Positions 17,751 through 26,412 of a stretch of DNA of 64,000 nucleotides are shown here, piece after piece. Origin of the DNA: Paenibacillus caui (GTDB taxonomy: Bacteria; Bacillota; Bacilli; Paenibacillales; Paenibacillaceae); the NCBI RefSeq assembly GCF_019904135.1, contig NZ_JAIOGQ010000010.1, positions 1-64,000 of the forward strand. The letters are read 5' to 3'. The notes beneath the pieces were generated by a model. That model ran no database searches. It was given only the letters and a program-made list of their open reading frames with translations, and was not told the origin of the DNA. Within the stretch, counting starts at the first letter, position 1; each line of letters starts with the position of its first letter. The position numbers were made by a program, and so were the translations under genes.

Positions 17751-19202
17751 TTACCACCATTTAAAGCCGTCTTGGGCCAGCAGTTCGTGAGCGGCGATGG
17801 GTCCGTCGCTGCCTGCAGGGTAAAATTGAAGAGGAACCCGATTCTCGGCGAACGCATCCAGCACCGGTTGAACCCAAGCCCACGACAATTCTACCTCATC
17901 CCAATGGGCAAAGAAAGTAGAGTCCCCAAGCAAAGCATCATGGATCAGATTCTCGTATGCTTCAGGCGTTTCCTCGGAGCTGGAGCTGAAATTCATGATG
18001 ACAGGATCGAGCTGTTTGCTGTTGTTTTTATCTTTCACATTAAGCTGGAGCGATATGCTCTCCACCGGATTAATCTCAATGGTCAGCAAATTCGGACTGA
18101 TTTCTTCGTCAGGGAAAGTAGCGGCCTGAAGCGGCGCTTTAAATTCGATGACGATCCGCGTCGACTTCTCGCCGGTGCGTTTGCCTGTACGAATATAGAA
18201 CGGTACTTCGCTCCAGAACGGAGTGTCTATCATTAGACGCGCAGCAACATAAGTATCGTTCTGCGAGTCCGGCCCGATGCCGTTCTCTTCTCTGTATCCG
18301 GGTACTGATGCACCCTTGACGCTGCCGGGGCCGTATTGCCCGCGAACGACATGGGCTGCCACATCTTCCTTGCGGATCGGACGCAGGGATTCAACAATAT
18401 ATTTTTTCTTCGCGCGGACCTCTTCAGGCATGCTGCGGTTCGGGAGATGCATTGTAATCATCATCAAAAGCTGCATCATGTGGTTCTGGAACATGTCGCG
18501 GATTGCGCCGGAATGATCGTAGTAAGCAGCTCTTTCTTCAACCCCAACCAGCTCATTGGCTGTAATCTGCACATTGGCAATGAAGCGGTTATTCCACAGG
18601 GCCTGAAGCACCGGATTGGCAAACCCGAGCACCTCCAGATTTTGCACCATCGGCTTGCCCAAATAGTGATCGATACGGTAAATTTCTTCTTCTTTAAAAG
18701 ATTTGCTTAAGTTCTCATGAAGCGCTCTTGCGGAAGCGAGATCGTGGCCGAACGGTTTTTCAATGATCAGGCGTTTCCAGCCTTGGGTAGACCCAAGTCC
18801 GCTGGCATTAATGTTATGGGCAATCGTCTCAAAAAACTCAGGAGAAACCGAAAGGTAAAACATCCGGTTTTCCGGAATTTGCAGCTCGCTTTCAAATTTT
18901 TCCACAACGGTCAGCAGCTTCTTGAAATCTTCAAGATGGTTTACATTCAACGCGCTATAATGAAAAGCACCAAGGAAAGCATCCAGGGTACTTTCGTCAA
19001 TAGGTCTTCTGGAAAAACGTTTCAGGGAGTCCTTCACGCTATCCTGAAAATCCGGGTCTGCAATTTCTCTTCTGCCCAGACCGATCACGGTGAAAGACGA
19101 AGCAATCTTCTGATCCAGATACAAATTATATAAAGCAGGATAAATTTTACGCTTCGCTAAATCTCCTGTTGCACCAAATAGAACAAATGTCATAGCATCC
19201 AT
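17751..19202 (-). CDS. zwf: glucose-6-phosphate 1-dehydrogenase
   Basis: A 483-residue full-length enzyme. The NADP-binding motif GATGDLAKRK lies at residues 10-19. The active-site signature RIDHYLGK at 176-183 contains the catalytic His and Lys. EKPFGHDL at about 149-156 and the conserved C-terminal PAGSDGP are also present. It catalyses the first step of the oxidative pentose phosphate pathway in the cytosol. GGAGGG lies 7-8 bp before ATG 19202. The gene precedes gnd on the same strand with the tandem repeat array in between. Confidence 0.95.
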   Translation of the reverse strand: MDAMTFVLFGATGDLAKRKIYPALYNLYLDQKIASSFTVIGLGRREIADPDFQDSVKDSLKRFSRRPIDESTLDAFLGAFHYSALNVNHLEDFKKLLTVVEKFESELQIPENRMFYLSVSPEFFETIAHNINASGLGSTQGWKRLIIEKPFGHDLASARALHENLSKSFKEEEIYRIDHYLGKPMVQNLEVLGFANPVLQALWNNRFIANVQITANELVGVEERAAYYDHSGAIRDMFQNHMMQLLMMITMHLPNRSMPEEVRAKKKYIVESLRPIRKEDVAAHVVRGQYGPGSVKGASVPGYREENGIGPDSQNDTYVAARLMIDTPFWSEVPFYIRTGKRTGEKSTRIVIEFKAPLQAATFPDEEISPNLLTIEINPVESISLQLNVKDKNNSKQLDPVIMNFSSSSEETPEAYENLIHDALLGDSTFFAHWDEVELSWAWVQPVLDAFAENRVPLQFYPAGSDGPIAAHELLAQDGFKWW

Positions 19203-19450
19203 TTCATACCCTCCACTTCTACTGCACCATTACCTACATGTACTTCCTAAAATACATCTAGTTACATATAGTTACTGCAACCAACTTAGCTATCTTACAC
19301 CCTTCGCCAAAATCCGTCAATGAAATCGACTCACTTTTGACACATTTAACTATTAACATATGACCATTTTAATTGTATGATATTTCTTCGCATTTTTGCA
19401 TGAGGATTATATGAAAATTAGCAATCCATCGTCATTCAGAGGCATTTTAT

Positions 19451-19465
19451 TCGTAATGATTTCGT
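19451..19465. promoter_or_regulatory. Zur box upstream of the 19523 GTPase gene
   Basis: TCGTAATGATTTCGT matches the Bacillus Zur consensus TCGTAATnATTACGA at 12 of the 14 defined positions. It lies about 58 bp before the GTPase start, at promoter distance. The remaining 19203-19516 interval is AT-rich and has no gene. Confidence 0.65.
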
Positions 19466-19522
19466 ATTATATAATGTTTTGGCATTTCCGGGTGCCATAG
19501 ATTTGGATAGGAGCCGATGATT

Positions 19523-20638
19523 ATGCGAAAAACCCCTCTGATTCTGCTGAGCGGCTTTCTTGGCAGCGGCAAAACAACGCTGCTGCTCAGGCTGCTGCAG
19601 GAAACCAAAAAGCGCGGCCTCAAAGCCGGCATTTTAATGAACGAACTGGGCAAATGCGATGTTGACGGCGTTATTTTACAGGAAGAGACCGGTATTTCGA
19701 TTGAAAGGCTGCTTGACGGCTGCGTTTGCTGCAGCAAAAAGGATGAACTGGCTCAAAGCATGCATGCCGTTTTGGATACAAAACCGGACGTCATTTTTGT
19801 TGAATTGACCGGCGTAGCCAACCCCGTTGAAATCGTAGGCATGCTGTCGTCGGCGGCCTTTATCGGCAAAATCAGCATCAAACATATGATCACAGTCATC
19901 GATGCCGAGCATGCGCTGGATTACAGCAGCCGGTTCTCTTCGGATAAGCAGCTAGTCCAAACGCTTCACCAGCAGCTGGAGTCCGCGAATCTTGTCATGA
20001 TCAACAAGGCGGATCTGGTGACGTCCTCCGAACGAATGAAAGTGGAAAAAATGGTCCGCAAGCGTAATCCGTCAGCCTCGCTGCTCATCACCAAGCACGC
20101 TTCCGTGGATGCCGGTCGCTTGCTGGATCAGGCTGCTCCGGCTGATCCTGTCAAGACAGCGGCGCGCACCTTAAAGTTGCCTACGGCGGCGCCGCTGGAG
20201 CGGATTAATAGAGCAGGCACTGCCAAAGACGGGCAGCCAACGGGCGCAGGGTCAGGCGCAGATGCTGAAACGGCTGAAACGCATGAGCATCATGAGCGTC
20301 ATGAGCATCATGAGCATCATGAGCATCATGGCGCTTCCTTCTCCAAGGTGCAGACCTTTACCCTTCCCTGCCGCGCAGACTCATTCCTGGATAAGGAACA
20401 GGTAGAGCAATTTTTAAGTCTGACGCCCGGGCAAATCCTTCGGGCCAAAGGCTATTTGAACATCGAGGAGGAAGGGGCCTGCTTGCTGCAATATGCCGGG
20501 GGCCGTTTCAACTGGCAGCGTTCCAGCTATCCCGGTGCCGGTTATATCGTTCTGATCGGGATCGATGTAGACTCAGGCCGGACCGCCGAAAGATGGCAAA
20601 CCCTGCTCACGGCGCATCAGAGCCTGAAGCACTCCTGA
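19523..20638 (+). CDS. COG0523 GTPase, putative zinc metallochaperone
   Basis: A 371-residue G3E-family GTPase. Walker A GFLGSGKTT is at residues 11-19, the metal-binding CVCC motif at about 67-70, and the base-recognition NKAD in MINKADL near 168. A His-rich linker with repeated HEHHE units lies at about residues 252-270 and should bind zinc. The CobW C-terminal domain follows. Family members deliver zinc to client enzymes under starvation. The ATG at 19523 fits AGGAG spacing better than the one at 19517. A Zur box upstream supports zinc-dependent expression. Confidence 0.85.
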   Translation: MRKTPLILLSGFLGSGKTTLLLRLLQETKKRGLKAGILMNELGKCDVDGVILQEETGISIERLLDGCVCCSKKDELAQSMHAVLDTKPDVIFVELTGVANPVEIVGMLSSAAFIGKISIKHMITVIDAEHALDYSSRFSSDKQLVQTLHQQLESANLVMINKADLVTSSERMKVEKMVRKRNPSASLLITKHASVDAGRLLDQAAPADPVKTAARTLKLPTAAPLERINRAGTAKDGQPTGAGSGADAETAETHEHHERHEHHEHHEHHGASFSKVQTFTLPCRADSFLDKEQVEQFLSLTPGQILRAKGYLNIEEEGACLLQYAGGRFNWQRSSYPGAGYIVLIGIDVDSGRTAERWQTLLTAHQSLKHS

Positions 20639-20684
20639 TCCAAAGATCAAGGAACTTCTGGCGCTTGGAGCTTATGCCTCTGCT

Positions 20685-20731
20685 GGAAAAAGCCTTCCCA
20701 GGCAGCATCTGCTGCCGGGAAGGCTTTTTAT
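20685..20731. terminator. bidirectional terminator between the GTPase gene and znuA
   Basis: AAAAAGCCTTCCC and GGGAAGGCTTTTT form a perfect 13-bp stem with an inner GGCAGC/GCTGCC stem. It serves two convergent genes. Confidence 0.85.
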
Positions 20732-20755
20732 CTATCTTTTTACATATAACTGTAT

Positions 20756-21766
20756 CTATTCATTCAAAGCTTGCTTCAGCGCATCCAGATTCTGACGCAT
20801 AATGGCCAGATAATCCAGGTTGTTTGCCACATCCTCTTCAGTCAAACCCTCGATCGGATTCAAAACCGCCGATTTCGCGCCGATTTCGTTCGCTACTGTT
20901 TCGGCAACCTTGGAAGATACGAGCGTTTCAAAGAAAATAGTCTTCGTGTTGTGCTCCTTCGCAAATTTCACAATTTCAGCCATTTGAGCTGCCGAAGGTT
21001 CCTCTTCCGGAGACAGACCTGCGATCGGCTCCTGCGTCAAGCCGTAGTCATGCGCCAAATAAGCAAACGCGGCATGCTGCGTAATAAAGTCTTTGCGTTT
21101 CGTATTGCTCAGCCCTTCCTTGAACTCTTTGTCGAGCTGCTCCAGCTTGGCAACATAGGCATCGGCGTTGGCCTTGAACTCGTCTGCATGTTCCGGCGCG
21201 GCTTTGGACAATCCGTCCTGAATTTTGCGAACTTCTTTAATGGCTCCAAGCGGGGACAGCCAGACATGCGGATCATGCTCGCCATGATCATGCTCATGAG
21301 CATGATCATGAGCTTCTTCTCCAGCATGGCCTTCTTCTCCTTCTTCCTCTTCTAAGCCTTCCAGAAGGCTGATTCCTTGACTCGCTTCAATTTTAACAAG
21401 CTTATCGTTGCTCAGGCCGCCGATCACCTGATCTACCCAGCCTTCGAATCCTGCCCCGTTGTACACCAGCACATCGGCATCTTCGATATTTTTAATATCT
21501 TTTGGAGTAGGTTCCCAGTCATGCGGCTCGACTCCGGCAGAAATCAAGGTATGAACATCGGCTAGATCGCCGGCTACATTTTTCGTAAATTCGTACATCG
21601 GGTAGAAGCTGACCTGAACGTTCAGCTTGCCGGTCTGTCCTGCAGCGTCAGCGGACGCGCTCGCGTTAGTAGAAGCGTTGTTCTTATTTGAGCCGCATCC
21701 TGCAGCCAGCAGCGCAAGGCTCACCAGCAGCGCGGCAAAAGTCATTTTTTTACCTTTCAAATTCAA
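20756..21766 (-). CDS. znuA: zinc ABC transporter substrate-binding lipoprotein
   Basis: A 336-residue cluster A-I solute-binding protein. The TTG start at 21766 is set by AGGAGGG. A lipoprotein signal ends in LLAAGC (Cys 24). The His-rich loop at about 147-167 (HDHAHEHDHGEHDPHVW) is the classical zinc-specific feature. Other metal ligands are in GVEPHDWEP (His near 82) and QHAAFAYLA. It delivers Zn(II) to ZnuBC at the membrane. It is the last gene of rpmG-znuC-znuB-znuA, with a Zur box upstream of the operon. Confidence 0.9.
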   Translation of the reverse strand: MNLKGKKMTFAALLVSLALLAAGCGSNKNNASTNASASADAAGQTGKLNVQVSFYPMYEFTKNVAGDLADVHTLISAGVEPHDWEPTPKDIKNIEDADVLVYNGAGFEGWVDQVIGGLSNDKLVKIEASQGISLLEGLEEEEGEEGHAGEEAHDHAHEHDHGEHDPHVWLSPLGAIKEVRKIQDGLSKAAPEHADEFKANADAYVAKLEQLDKEFKEGLSNTKRKDFITQHAAFAYLAHDYGLTQEPIAGLSPEEEPSAAQMAEIVKFAKEHNTKTIFFETLVSSKVAETVANEIGAKSAVLNPIEGLTEEDVANNLDYLAIMRQNLDALKQALNE

Positions 21767-21807
21767 TGAAATACCCTCCTGTAATTGGATTTGCCCATTG
21801 CCGGATT

Positions 21808-22644
21808 TCAAGACGATCTGGCAATGCGGCTCCGGCGCTGCTTGCGCAGCAGCAGCTTTCGAATGACAAAGCTTGTAATGAAAAAAACTAGCAAGATTAG
21901 TGAAATGGTTCCCCCCGGGGGTGTATTCATATAATAAGAGGTGGTGAGTCCGCTGAAAATGCCGACTAAGCCTGTAATGACCGCAATGATAATGGCGGAC
22001 AAAAATCCGCGGGCGATTTTCAAGGCTAGCGCCGCAGGCAGAACCATAAGCGACGAGACCAGAAGCACCCCGACAATAGGTATGGCAGAAGCAACCGTCA
22101 TCCCCGTCAGAACGGAAAAGGAGAACGACAGCCATTTCACATGAACGCCCCCGATTCGCGCCGTTTCCTCATCGAATGTCAGATTGTACAGCGGTCTGCG
22201 GAACAAAATAAAGAACAGAAGACCAAGCAGAGCAACAATGCCGATCATCCATAGCTGCTGTTTGCTCACCGCCACGATTGATCCGAACAAATAAGAGCTA
22301 AAGCTTTTGTTCAGATTGCTTTCCAGACTCATCAGCACCACGGCCAAAGCGAGGCCTGATGTCATAATAATGGCAACAGGGACCTCACTGTAAGTCAGGT
22401 ATGTACGCCGTAAACGCTCGATAATCAAACCGCCGGCAATAGCCACGACAAAACCGCTGATGACCGGATTGAATTGAAGCACCGAGCCCAGAGCCACCCC
22501 GGCAAGTGAAACGTGCGACAACGTATCGGCGATCAGGGCCTGTCTTCTAAGCATCAGGTAGACGCCCAGAATCGGCGCAATAATGCCTATGAAACCTCCG
22601 GCCCAAAACGCACGCTGCATAAACTCGTAGTCAAACATTTCCAC
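21808..22644 (-). CDS. znuB: zinc ABC transporter permease
   Basis: A 278-residue ABC-3 family permease with about eight hydrophobic segments. The cytoplasmic coupling sequence ALIADTLSHVSLAGVALG (about residues 35-52) is diagnostic for the Zn/Mn class. Its 5' end overlaps znuC by 58 bp in a different frame, indicating tight coupling. It forms the channel of the ZnuABC importer. Confidence 0.9.
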   Translation of the reverse strand: MEMFDYEFMQRAFWAGGFIGIIAPILGVYLMLRRQALIADTLSHVSLAGVALGSVLQFNPVISGFVVAIAGGLIIERLRRTYLTYSEVPVAIIMTSGLALAVVLMSLESNLNKSFSSYLFGSIVAVSKQQLWMIGIVALLGLLFFILFRRPLYNLTFDEETARIGGVHVKWLSFSFSVLTGMTVASAIPIVGVLLVSSLMVLPAALALKIARGFLSAIIIAVITGLVGIFSGLTTSYYMNTPPGGTISLILLVFFITSFVIRKLLLRKQRRSRIARSS

Positions 22645-23297
22645 TCTTCACTTTCCTTTCGCTCCAGCGATATCACCCGGTCCAAATAAGAATTCGTTTC
22701 CTCCAGACCATGTGTAACCATAACCACCGTCATCCGGTGTACATCCACATAGTGCTTCATTAATTCATAGAATCCGATCCGGCTTTGATGGTCCATTCCC
22801 GTGGTAGGCTCATCCAGGATTAGAACATTCGGCTGCTGCGCCAAAGCTCTGGCAATGCAGATGCGCTGCTTCTGCCCTCCGGACAGCTCCCCTATGCGGG
22901 AGTTTCTGTATTCCCACATCCCGACCTGCTTCAGGCTTTTCTCCACGATCGCCTCCTGCTCCGCGCTGAACCTGCGAAACAGTCCCAGACGCGAGTAGCA
23001 GCCGGAACGGACGAGCTCAATAACCTTGCTGGGAAAGCCGCTATTAAAGGAAGCTACTTGTTGAGGAACGTATCCGATAACGGGCTTAGCCCCGTCAAGC
23101 GCATTCTGGTTAATCTCCACCGTTCCGTTCCACGGCTTCAGCAAACCAAGCAGGAGCTTCAGAATCGTGGTCTTGGCAGCCCCGTTTGGACCGGTGATCC
23201 CCAGGAACTCCCCGGCATAAATATCCAATGATATATTTTCAACAACAGGTTCATTGCCGTAACCAAAAACAACATTGCGCATGGATGACAAAATCAA
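22587..23297 (-). CDS. znuC: zinc ABC transporter ATP-binding protein
   Basis: A 236-residue ABC ATPase. The Walker A region reads GPNGAAKTT, with Ala for the usual Gly as in other Bacillales zinc ATPases. Q-loop YVPQQVASF lies near 80, the signature LSGGQKQR near 138, Walker B VLILDEPTTGMD near 158-169 and the H-loop VTHG near 194. The TTG start at 23297 keeps the LSSMRNVVFGYG opening. It lies 40 bp after rpmG, so Zur control probably covers the whole operon. Confidence 0.9.
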   Translation of the reverse strand: MILSSMRNVVFGYGNEPVVENISLDIYAGEFLGITGPNGAAKTTILKLLLGLLKPWNGTVEINQNALDGAKPVIGYVPQQVASFNSGFPSKVIELVRSGCYSRLGLFRRFSAEQEAIVEKSLKQVGMWEYRNSRIGELSGGQKQRICIARALAQQPNVLILDEPTTGMDHQSRIGFYELMKHYVDVHRMTVVMVTHGLEETNSYLDRVISLERKESEEWKCLTTSLCSVRFGPEVS

Positions 23298-23337
23298 GGT
23301 CGTTCAACTCTTTTCCTAAAATCATGTATTAGCTAAG

Positions 23338-23487
23338 TCAGCGCGTTTCCCGGTGAATCGTATATCTCTTCAAACGCGGCGAATATTTTCGCAGCTCCAG
23401 ACGCTCCGGGTGATTTCTCTTGTTCTTTGTAGTCGTATAAGTGCGGTCGCCGCATTCCGTGCAAGCCAAAGTAACAATCACTCGCAT
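23338..23487 (-). CDS. rpmG: 50S ribosomal protein L33, alternative form
   Basis: A 49-codon gene with a strong GGGAGG before ATG 23487. The product begins [20 protein letters not shown] and ends YTIHRETR, unmistakable for L33. The first CxxC is present, but the second pair is replaced by SPRL in [12 protein letters not shown], so the zinc ribbon is incomplete. In B. subtilis, zinc-free L33 paralogues are induced by Zur derepression to spare zinc. A near-perfect Zur box lies 56 bp upstream. It heads the znuCBA operon. Confidence 0.9.
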   Translation of the reverse strand: MRVIVTLACTECGDRTYTTTKNKRNHPERLELRKYSPRLKRYTIHRETR

Positions 23488-23542
23488 TATCGTCACCTCC
23501 CCTTGCATTTAAACCTATAAATCTATAATCTCTAAATTATAA

Positions 23543-23557
23543 TCGTAATTTTTACGA
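23543..23557. promoter_or_regulatory. Zur box of the rpmG-znuCBA operon
   Basis: TCGTAATTTTTACGA is a 15-bp palindrome differing from TCGTAATnATTACGA at one defined position. Confidence 0.75.
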
Positions 23558-23615
23558 ACATTACATTATATTATCTAACCGTCATTGATTTTGTCAACCA
23601 AGCAATTAAAAAAAG

Positions 23616-23681
23616 TCACCAGCTGGATGCCGTAGCGTCAGGAATCTGTCCTCTATGAGACACTTTGGATTTCTCGGCCAT
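23616..23681 (-). pseudogene. internally deleted zinc-independent S14 gene (rpsN remnant)
   Basis: A 21-codon frame has a textbook AAGGAGGTGAG ribosome site. It begins MAEKSKV, like the start of zinc-independent S14 (MAKKSKV), and ends HRGQIPDATASSW, like the S14 end (HKGQIPGVKKASW). About 68 internal codons are missing, and the join keeps the frame. It lies 46 bp after the COG0523 gene at 23728, where an alternative S14 would fit a Zur regulon. The call relies on remembered S14 termini. A coincidental small peptide is possible but unlikely. Confidence 0.6.
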
Positions 23682-23727
23682 TCTCACTCACCTCCTTATC
23701 GAAATATTTTCGATGCCTTCCATAGAT

Positions 23728-24939
23728 TTAGATATCTTGATCGGGCGCCCATGGCAGCGGGTTCGGGAAGGAGGACCAGTCCAGCTCCATTTCTTCAGGC
23801 GTGAGCAAGCATTGATCCAGTTCCTTTTCTATCTGTTCCTGGTCATAACCGATGCCGATCATGACGACCTCTGTCAGCCGATCTCCCCACCGTTCATCCC
23901 AAATTCGAGCCGTTTCCGGTTCGTCCGCCAGTATTTCCTTGCGCTCCTGCTCCGGCAGTGATGCAACCCAGCGCCCCGCCGGTCCAAACTGGATAGATAA
24001 GCCCGCCTGACTGATAAAAGCCGCCAAGTCGTCCTCAGCAGCCAGCCATGCCGTTCCTTTCGCTCTTACAATCTCTTCGGGCCAGCAGTTCAAGAACGCG
24101 GCAAGGCGCTCCGGATGGAACGGGGTTCTCCTGCGGTATACGAAAGATCCAATGCCGTATTCATCCGTTTCCGGTACATGAACTTCCTTTTCCAGCTCCT
24201 TGATCCATCCCGCTCCAAGGCTTGCGGCCTCGAAGTCGAATAAACCGGTATTGATAATTTCCGCAGGATCAACCTGACCTTTTACGGTGCGGATGATTTT
24301 AGCTGTAGGCTGAATTTTCCGGATGATTCCTTCCAGCCTGTTCAGTTCTGCTTCTTCTACCAGATCACATTTGTTCAGCAGAAGAACGTCACAGGTTTCA
24401 ATCTGATCGATCAGCAGATCCACAACGTCTCTAGTGTCTTCCTCTTCCGCAGCCTGGCCCCGCTCAAGCAAACTCTCACCGGAACCAAAATCATGCCAGA
24501 AACGGCATGCATCCACAACGGTAACTAGACAATCCAACCGGGCGATATCGGTCAGGTCTATGCCCAGTTCCTCATCGGCATAAGTAAAAGTCTGGGCAAC
24601 GGGTACCGGTTCACCGATTCCCGTCGACTCAATGAGAATATAGTCGAAACGGCCTTCACCTGCGAGCATCTTCACTTCTTTAAGCAAATCTTCCCGGAGC
24701 GAGCAGCAGATGCAGCCATTGGACATCTCCACCAGCTTCTCTTCCGTTCGCGACAGATTGGCTTCGCCTTGGACCCGTGCAGAGTCCACGTTCACTTCGC
24801 TCATGTCATTGACAATTACGGCCACCTTCAAGCCATGGCGATGACGGAGAATATGGTTAAGCACCGTAGTTTTTCCGGATCCGAGATAGCCGCTTAGCAC
24901 GGTTACCGGCACTTTTGTTCTTGCTTGCGTCTGGTTCAA
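23728..24939 (-). CDS. zagA: COG0523 GTPase, ZagA/YciC-like zinc metallochaperone
   Basis: A 403-residue G3E GTPase closer to B. subtilis YciC/ZagA than the copy at 19523. Walker A GYLGSGKTT lies at residues 17-25, the CICC metal site at about 76-79, NKCD near 200, and a CobW C-terminal domain covers about 265-375. It lacks the His-rich linker of its paralogue. It probably loads zinc into client proteins such as alternative FolE during starvation. A Zur box lies 52 bp upstream of the ATG. The S14 remnant follows in the same direction. Confidence 0.85.
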   Translation of the reverse strand: MNQTQARTKVPVTVLSGYLGSGKTTVLNHILRHRHGLKVAVIVNDMSEVNVDSARVQGEANLSRTEEKLVEMSNGCICCSLREDLLKEVKMLAGEGRFDYILIESTGIGEPVPVAQTFTYADEELGIDLTDIARLDCLVTVVDACRFWHDFGSGESLLERGQAAEEEDTRDVVDLLIDQIETCDVLLLNKCDLVEEAELNRLEGIIRKIQPTAKIIRTVKGQVDPAEIINTGLFDFEAASLGAGWIKELEKEVHVPETDEYGIGSFVYRRRTPFHPERLAAFLNCWPEEIVRAKGTAWLAAEDDLAAFISQAGLSIQFGPAGRWVASLPEQERKEILADEPETARIWDERWGDRLTEVVMIGIGYDQEQIEKELDQCLLTPEEMELDWSSFPNPLPWAPDQDI

Positions 24940-24990
24940 TTCCTTTAAGCTCCTTTTTTCGGGTAAAGTTCCCTTGCTTTTTTGGCTTAA

Positions 24991-25005
24991 TAGTAATCAT
25001 TACGA
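24991..25005. promoter_or_regulatory. Zur box of zagA
   Basis: TAGTAATCATTACGA matches TCGTAATnATTACGA with a single mismatch and lies upstream of zagA within its promoter. Confidence 0.75.
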
Positions 25006-25147
25006 TTAACAAAAATTAATATACTCCCCCTCCCGATGTTTGTCAACGCCTATTTCAATCTTAAAATATATGAAGCGAAATGCTTTTCCTATCCGTATCA
25101 TGTAAAATAGTAATAACTTCGAAACGCAAAGGAGTCGTTGTCCGGAC

Positions 25148-26326
25148 ATGCTTCCCCTGTATAAAAAATATTGGCGTACTTTTTTTGACATCGGTTTAAT
25201 CGTGCTTACTGTTTATCTGGTCATGTTTCTGTTCAGCAAGCTTTATCAGCTTGCGGCGCCGGTATTCTTGTCTTTTTTTGTTTTTATGCTCATTGAGCCG
25301 TTCGCCCGCTTCCTGAACCGGAAGGGGATGAAAAAGCCTTTTGCATCCGCCATTTCGGTCATCCTGTTTCTCGTTCTGCTGCTGGGCATCCTGTTTGGGG
25401 CCGGAGTGCTGATCGCGATTCAGATCGGTCATTTATACAACAACCTGCCTCAGTATACAGACATGCTGCAGCATCAATTCAGAAGCACGACTGATTATTT
25501 GCAAAATCAGCTAAGCGCTCTGCCGCCGAATGTCACCGACAAATTGAACGGGTACTTTGCGGATGCCACCAATTTGCTGAGCCGCTGGCTTAAAGTGCTG
25601 CTCGGGTATCTGATCGGCACTCTGGGCTCTTTCTCTTCATTTATGGCGAATTTCGGCATTGCCATCATCCTCGCTTTCTTTCTGAGCATGGAAATCAAGG
25701 ACTGGCGCCGGATCGCTTACGAGAAGACACCCAAAACGCTGAAGATCGCCTATGATTTTTTGCGCAGCCATGTTTTTCGGGCCATCGGGTCGTATTTGAA
25801 AGCTCAGCTGATTTTGATGTCCATCACTTTCGTACTTGTTCTGATCGGTCTTTTGATTTTGCAATCGGGCAATGAAGTGACGATGGCGCTCATTTGTGCG
25901 GTCTTTGATATTTTGCCGCTGCTCGGCGTTTCGACCATTCTGATCCCCTGGATTGTTTATCTGTTTATCATCGGCAACACCTCGCTGGCGATTGGCCTGA
26001 TTGTGGTTCTGGCCGTTGTGCTTATTGTTAGGCAGCTGCTTGAACCTAAAATTACCGGGAACTCCATCGGCGTATCATCGGCATACCTGATGCTCTCGTT
26101 TGCCATCGTATCCATGTCCCTGTTCGGCGTGGCGGGTCTGATCCTGTCCCCGATCCTGCTAATATTGATCAAGGAGCTGATCCAGCAAGGCTATTTGCAG
26201 CAATGGATTACGCTGCCACAGGAAGAGTTCGTGGTTCCGCCGTTCAGTATCAGTAAGGCTGAGAATGAGGTCAAGGCATCTTCGGAAGAGGGCACGGAAC
26301 CCACCCGTCAAAAGGAGCATCCATAA
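25148..26326 (+). CDS. AI-2E family transporter (YtvI/PerM-like)
   Basis: A 392-residue membrane protein of PF01594 with about eight transmembrane segments: a pair at about 15-45, one near 65-90, the long soluble section about 95-150, then membrane segments to about residue 340. The family motif region ILPLLGVSTILIPW and the late EPKITGNSIGVSS segment are present. Members include Na+/H+ antiporters and the autoinducer-2 exporter TqsA. The substrate is not deducible. It is monocistronic with a strong terminator shared with sigA. Confidence 0.85.
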   Translation: MLPLYKKYWRTFFDIGLIVLTVYLVMFLFSKLYQLAAPVFLSFFVFMLIEPFARFLNRKGMKKPFASAISVILFLVLLLGILFGAGVLIAIQIGHLYNNLPQYTDMLQHQFRSTTDYLQNQLSALPPNVTDKLNGYFADATNLLSRWLKVLLGYLIGTLGSFSSFMANFGIAIILAFFLSMEIKDWRRIAYEKTPKTLKIAYDFLRSHVFRAIGSYLKAQLILMSITFVLVLIGLLILQSGNEVTMALICAVFDILPLLGVSTILIPWIVYLFIIGNTSLAIGLIVVLAVVLIVRQLLEPKITGNSIGVSSAYLMLSFAIVSMSLFGVAGLILSPILLILIKELIQQGYLQQWITLPQEEFVVPPFSISKAENEVKASSEEGTEPTRQKEHP

Positions 26327-26348
26327 AAAACGTTTCTTCGCTAACACA

Positions 26349-26385
26349 AATAGCGCACCCGCCATACATCGGCGGATGCGCTATT
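26349..26385. terminator. bidirectional terminator between the transporter and sigA
   Basis: AATAGCGCA and TGCGCTATT with inner CCGCC/GGCGG form a stable stem between two convergent genes. Confidence 0.8.
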
Positions 26386-26412
26386 CCTGTCTTTCCTATG
26401 CTACCTTAGCGT

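Noticed and set aside
17438-17857. Frame reading through the tandem repeats
   Set aside because: The peptide is just the translated repeat and overlaps the ends of zwf and gnd.
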